64,000 nt of DNA from Aerococcus sp. HMSC062A02 (GTDB lineage Bacteria; Bacillota; Bacilli; Lactobacillales; Aerococcaceae): positions 90,396 through 154,395 of the forward strand of contig NZ_KV797907.1 in NCBI RefSeq assembly GCF_001809535.1, given 5' to 3'. Shown one piece after another: positions 61,099 through 64,000 of the stretch. Position 1 is the first letter of the stretch, and each line of letters opens with the position of its first letter. The translations under genes were made by a program, and so were the position numbers. Under the pieces are notes generated by a model. The model saw nothing but the letters and a program-made list of their open reading frames with translations, made no database searches and had not been told where the DNA came from.

Positions 61099-61125
61099 TT
61101 GTTCGTTTTTTTTTTTTTTTATACT
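61099..61125 (+). promoter_or_regulatory. Probable surface-protein promoter with a run of 15 T in the spacer
   Basis: TTGTTC (61099-61104) and TATACT (61120-61125) are separated by 15 bases, almost entirely T; the full run is 61106-61120. Spacer length therefore depends on the tract length. The -10 matches consensus at five of six positions; the -35 at three. The start codon is 45 bases downstream. Confidence 0.5.
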
Positions 61126-61170
61126 ATGGACTTATCTTAATAAAGTAATTTTAACTAGGAGGAAATCTTT

Positions 61171-64000
61171 ATGGTTGGAAAAAATAATACTAAGCTTAGA
61201 GAGGAAAAACAAAGTAACAAGTTTTATCGTTATTCCATTAAACGATTAAATATTGGTGTGGCCTCTGTGGCAGTTGCAGCAGGCTTGCTTTTTGCTGGAA
61301 ATGTAGCTGTTGTTCAAGCAGCGAGTATCCAAGAACAAGAAGGAATCGAAACTTCTGAAAATATCATTTCAGAAGTGCCGATAGGCTTGCAAGAGGGAGA
61401 AAGTACTGGAAAGAATTATGAAGTAGAGGCTTCAGAAAGCGAATCAGTCTCTAATCCGATTTTAGACAATAATAAACAATCAAATGCTGAAGTTAGTGAT
61501 GAAAAGATTCGATTAGATAATAATTCGTCAGAAGAAAAAAATCTATCGACTGATGATGCAAAAACACCTGTGGAAGAAAATTCGCAGGATAAGCAATCTG
61601 AAGAATTAGCTGTTGATTCAAATAAAAAAGAAAACAAAGAAAAAAATAAGGCCCAAACTATTGATGAACCTTCTAGTGGAAAATCTTCTGTAGCTGATTC
61701 TAAGGAGAAACCTATCTCAGAAAATAATCAACAGAAAAATACCCATCAAAACGCTGCTAAGAATGAAAATACGAACGATAATAATCAACAAGCAGCACTC
61801 GATCATTTCGCAGAAGAACTTGCAGCTTCCGACAATCCTAAGCAGGTCTTGCGTTCTAAATTAGCGGAAGTCTATGACCCGAAAGATGTTGAAGGTTTAC
61901 TTGCTGAAATTAACCCCCAAAATATTAGGGATGGCTTAAGTCTGAGAGAAGAATTAACCAAAGCAGGCTTAGCTTATGCTGAGGGTCAACGTTTACGTGA
62001 AAAGGGACAAATTTTTGCTGTTCTACCTACTAGCAGCCGCTCCGCTCGCGGGGGGCAGAATGTCGCAAACCAAATCCAAGTGACTAATGCTGATTTTAAG
62101 CGACTTGATGGTAATAATCGTGAAACAGACTATGTTCATGATAATGAAGGAGGATATGCTCGGCTTGATGTCGATATAGCAGTCTCAGGCCAAGTGCAAG
62201 CAGGGGATTACTTTATTCTTGATTATGGTCAATATCTAAGACCAGGTGGCCTCAATATTCCAGCAACTCCAAGGGATCTTGTGGGGCCGGGGAATGCAGT
62301 TGTTGCTAAAGCTTACTATGACGCTGATCAGAACCGAGTGATTTACCGCTTTACAGACTGGGTGAACGGTAAGAATAATATAAGGGCTGCTCTACGCCAA
62401 GGGACTCAGCCTTTCTACGACAAGATTACAGATAACTTCAAGAATTATCCTGTCACCGTGACGATTGCAGGAACGCCATATACAGAAAATATTGAATATC
62501 ATTTTAATAATATCAATGGTGACGGGACGAATAATAAATACCGAGCGGTTGATGGAACCCATGTGGAGACCAATCGGACGGATCCAAATCATTATACAGC
62601 TAAAGAAGTTTGGTATATCAACCGTGACGGCCGAAGAATGAATCATGGTCCGCATACCATTCTCTTTGAATCAAATACAAGTAATCTGGAATCAATGAAG
62701 GTCTACGAAGTCTTAGACGATCGGGCCTTTACGGATAGCTTTAATCCTAAAGTGAACCCTCGCTATGTACGTGAAGTCCCGGGTAGACTTACTCAAGATT
62801 CGGAAGGTATCCGCCTGGATGTTGGAAATGGACCAGCCAATGGTAAGAAGTATATTGTATATACGGTGACTAGTCCGAAGAATCCACAAGCAAATCAGCG
62901 CACTAACAGTGAAATGCACTTAACGCTTAGAAATAAGAATAATGAGCCTAATTCTAGAGAGCACTGGAAAACACTAACTATTTCAACAACTTATAGTCAG
63001 TCTGCTGCCTCAGGTCAGAATACACCAGGAATTTTTGTTGAGCGTCATCGCTATGAAACTGTTGATGAGAACGGCCGCGTCATAAGTATTGACGATATGA
63101 TTACAGAAAGCCCACAATATGGGACTGTTAATGAGCGTTACACAACAGGTGCGGAAAACCGACCTGGTTATAGCTTTATTCGAACAGAAAATCCGAAAAA
63201 TGATCCAACTTATTCGCCGGATGGGCGGTCAACCAGCGGAAACTTTAAAGCGGGAATGACTCAAGAGATTACTTATGTCTACCAGCGCAGACAACAGCAA
63301 GTTGAAAAAGGCCCTACTTATGAAATGACTGTAGAGGATTCAAGTTATCCAACAGAATTTCGCTATGATTCTTCAGTTCCAGCTGGTCAAATTCGCGAAA
63401 TTCGTCCAGGACAAGATGGTCGTGTACGGGTTCTCTATGAACATGTGAATCCAGCAAATGTCCCTGATTTCAATCCTAATAACTTTAGATATATGCGGGG
63501 CCAATACTGGCGTGAGGTTTCTCGAGAAGTTGTTCAAGAACCACAAAGTCAAATTTTTGGCTATAATTTTGAAGCAATTACTGAAACTAAGACCAATCCT
63601 GACGGTAGCGTCACCATTATCTACAACACTGGGCGGCGGGTGGAAATCCCAGCAGCTAAACCGAAGGAACCACTGCTACCAAGTAAACCGATTGTCGAAA
63701 CAACACGGGTAACTGACCGACACCCAGAAACTGGTAAGCAAGTGAGAGGCTCTCGGGTTACGATTAAGATCTTCAATCCGAATACTAACCAGTTTGAAGA
63801 TGAGAAGGTTATCTTTATTCCGGATGGTCAAGACGGAACTGATGGAAACGATGGTGCAAACGGAGCTTCTGTTACCGTTAAGACTGAACGCGGTAAGGAA
63901 AATCCAGCTGACCCTAACAGCCCAAGCGGTTCATGGATCCATGTTTACAAAGTGAATCCAGATGGTAGCCAAGGTGACCTCATCTCCGAAACCTTCGTCA
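61171..64000 (+). CDS. YSIRK-signal MSCRAMM-like surface adhesin, 3' end outside window
   Basis: At least 943 residues. YSIRK-type signal peptide (YSIKRLNIGVASVAVAAG, residues 21-38; cleavage near VQA at about 50), then an acidic Ser/Asn/Glu/Lys-rich linker to about 210, then Ig-like adhesin domains. IYRFTDWVN near residue 391 resembles the TYTFTDYVD motif of the MSCRAMM N2 domain. At about 627-710 there is a MucBP-like module ending EITYVYQRR, followed by a related module, and a collagen-like GQDGTDGNDGANG stretch near 889-901. An LPxTG anchor is expected beyond the window. AGGAGG precedes the ATG. Confidence 0.88.
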   Translation, partial: MVGKNNTKLREEKQSNKFYRYSIKRLNIGVASVAVAAGLLFAGNVAVVQAASIQEQEGIETSENIISEVPIGLQEGESTGKNYEVEASESESVSNPILDNNKQSNAEVSDEKIRLDNNSSEEKNLSTDDAKTPVEENSQDKQSEELAVDSNKKENKEKNKAQTIDEPSSGKSSVADSKEKPISENNQQKNTHQNAAKNENTNDNNQQAALDHFAEELAASDNPKQVLRSKLAEVYDPKDVEGLLAEINPQNIRDGLSLREELTKAGLAYAEGQRLREKGQIFAVLPTSSRSARGGQNVANQIQVTNADFKRLDGNNRETDYVHDNEGGYARLDVDIAVSGQVQAGDYFILDYGQYLRPGGLNIPATPRDLVGPGNAVVAKAYYDADQNRVIYRFTDWVNGKNNIRAALRQGTQPFYDKITDNFKNYPVTVTIAGTPYTENIEYHFNNINGDGTNNKYRAVDGTHVETNRTDPNHYTAKEVWYINRDGRRMNHGPHTILFESNTSNLESMKVYEVLDDRAFTDSFNPKVNPRYVREVPGRLTQDSEGIRLDVGNGPANGKKYIVYTVTSPKNPQANQRTNSEMHLTLRNKNNEPNSREHWKTLTISTTYSQSAASGQNTPGIFVERHRYETVDENGRVISIDDMITESPQYGTVNERYTTGAENRPGYSFIRTENPKNDPTYSPDGRSTSGNFKAGMTQEITYVYQRRQQQVEKGPTYEMTVEDSSYPTEFRYDSSVPAGQIREIRPGQDGRVRVLYEHVNPANVPDFNPNNFRYMRGQYWREVSREVVQEPQSQIFGYNFEAITETKTNPDGSVTIIYNTGRRVEIPAAKPKEPLLPSKPIVETTRVTDRHPETGKQVRGSRVTIKIFNPNTNQFEDEKVIFIPDGQDGTDGNDGANGASVTVKTERGKENPADPNSPSGSWIHVYKVNPDGSQGDLISETFV

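Noticed and set aside
1..64000. CRISPR arrays, insertion sequences, prophage, tRNA or rRNA genes
   Set aside because: No regularly spaced repeats, transposase or integrase motifs, cloverleaf or rRNA-like sequence was recognised on reading either strand.

Overview
The window is a single chromosomal segment of a low- to mid-GC Gram-positive coccus in the order Lactobacillales. The best fit is Aerococcaceae (Aerococcus or a close relative). This is inferred from the WalRK-YycHI-YycJ-HtrA-RlmH block, a YSIRK-type signal peptide, strong AGGAGG ribosome binding sites, short intergenic gaps and U-tailed hairpin terminators. No rRNA, tRNA, CRISPR array, insertion sequence or prophage was recognised. 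The ends are open: the first gene (NlpC/P60 hydrolase) lacks its 5' part and the last (YSIRK adhesin) lacks its 3' part.

Layout. 1-12.8 kb: cell-wall control. A secreted peptidoglycan hydrolase is followed by the essential WalR/WalK two-component system with its membrane partners YycH and YycI, a DUF2207 membrane protein inserted in the operon, YycJ and HtrA. A KtrA/KtrB-type potassium uptake pair sits on the opposite strand between htrA and rlmH, and the htrA-ktrA gap holds a cluster of DnaA-box-like 9-mers. 12.8-24.3 kb: housekeeping and envelope genes (DUF1002, polysaccharide deacetylase lipoprotein, Lrp/alanine-type aminotransferase pair, a lipase-like/membrane fusion, a choloylglycine-hydrolase-family enzyme, an acyltransferase, an RlmD-like rRNA methyltransferase, SppA, DUF1722). 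24.7-29.5 kb: a response regulator/sensor kinase/ABC ATPase/FtsX permease module in which the kinase has Tyr in place of the phospho-acceptor His. 30-34 kb: class II aldolase, then a complete protocatechuate 3,4-dioxygenase (alpha and beta subunits), unexpected for this order, and YaaA. 34-37 kb: a ferrous-iron operon with two FeoA proteins. 37-45 kb: BrnQ, glutathione peroxidase, a flavin reductase with two luciferase-like monooxygenases, a PNPOx-like protein with a DASS transporter, and PPK2. 45-49 kb: a glycine betaine ABC importer with two tandem substrate-binding proteins. 49-53 kb: a siderophore importer. 53-61 kb: a YheO-like regulator divergent from two paralogous PfoR/PTS-EIIC-like membrane proteins, each preceded by two catabolite-responsive-element candidates, then a class III aminotransferase and an Mga-like regulator broken by one in-frame stop. 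61-64 kb: a decayed stretch, then a large YSIRK surface adhesin whose probable promoter has a run of 15 T between -35 and -10.

How they fit together. The left part is the conserved wall-homeostasis locus; the middle is nutrition (K+, Fe2+, siderophores, osmoprotectants, branched-chain amino acids, organic anions) and redox chemistry; the right part is accessory surface biology. The most notable observations are the poly-T tract in the adhesin promoter spacer (candidate phase variation), the His-to-Tyr kinase, the protocatechuate dioxygenase, the cre-flanked PfoR pair, the interrupted Mga-like regulator and the DnaA-box cluster. All functional statements come from reading the translations and motifs; no database search was run.
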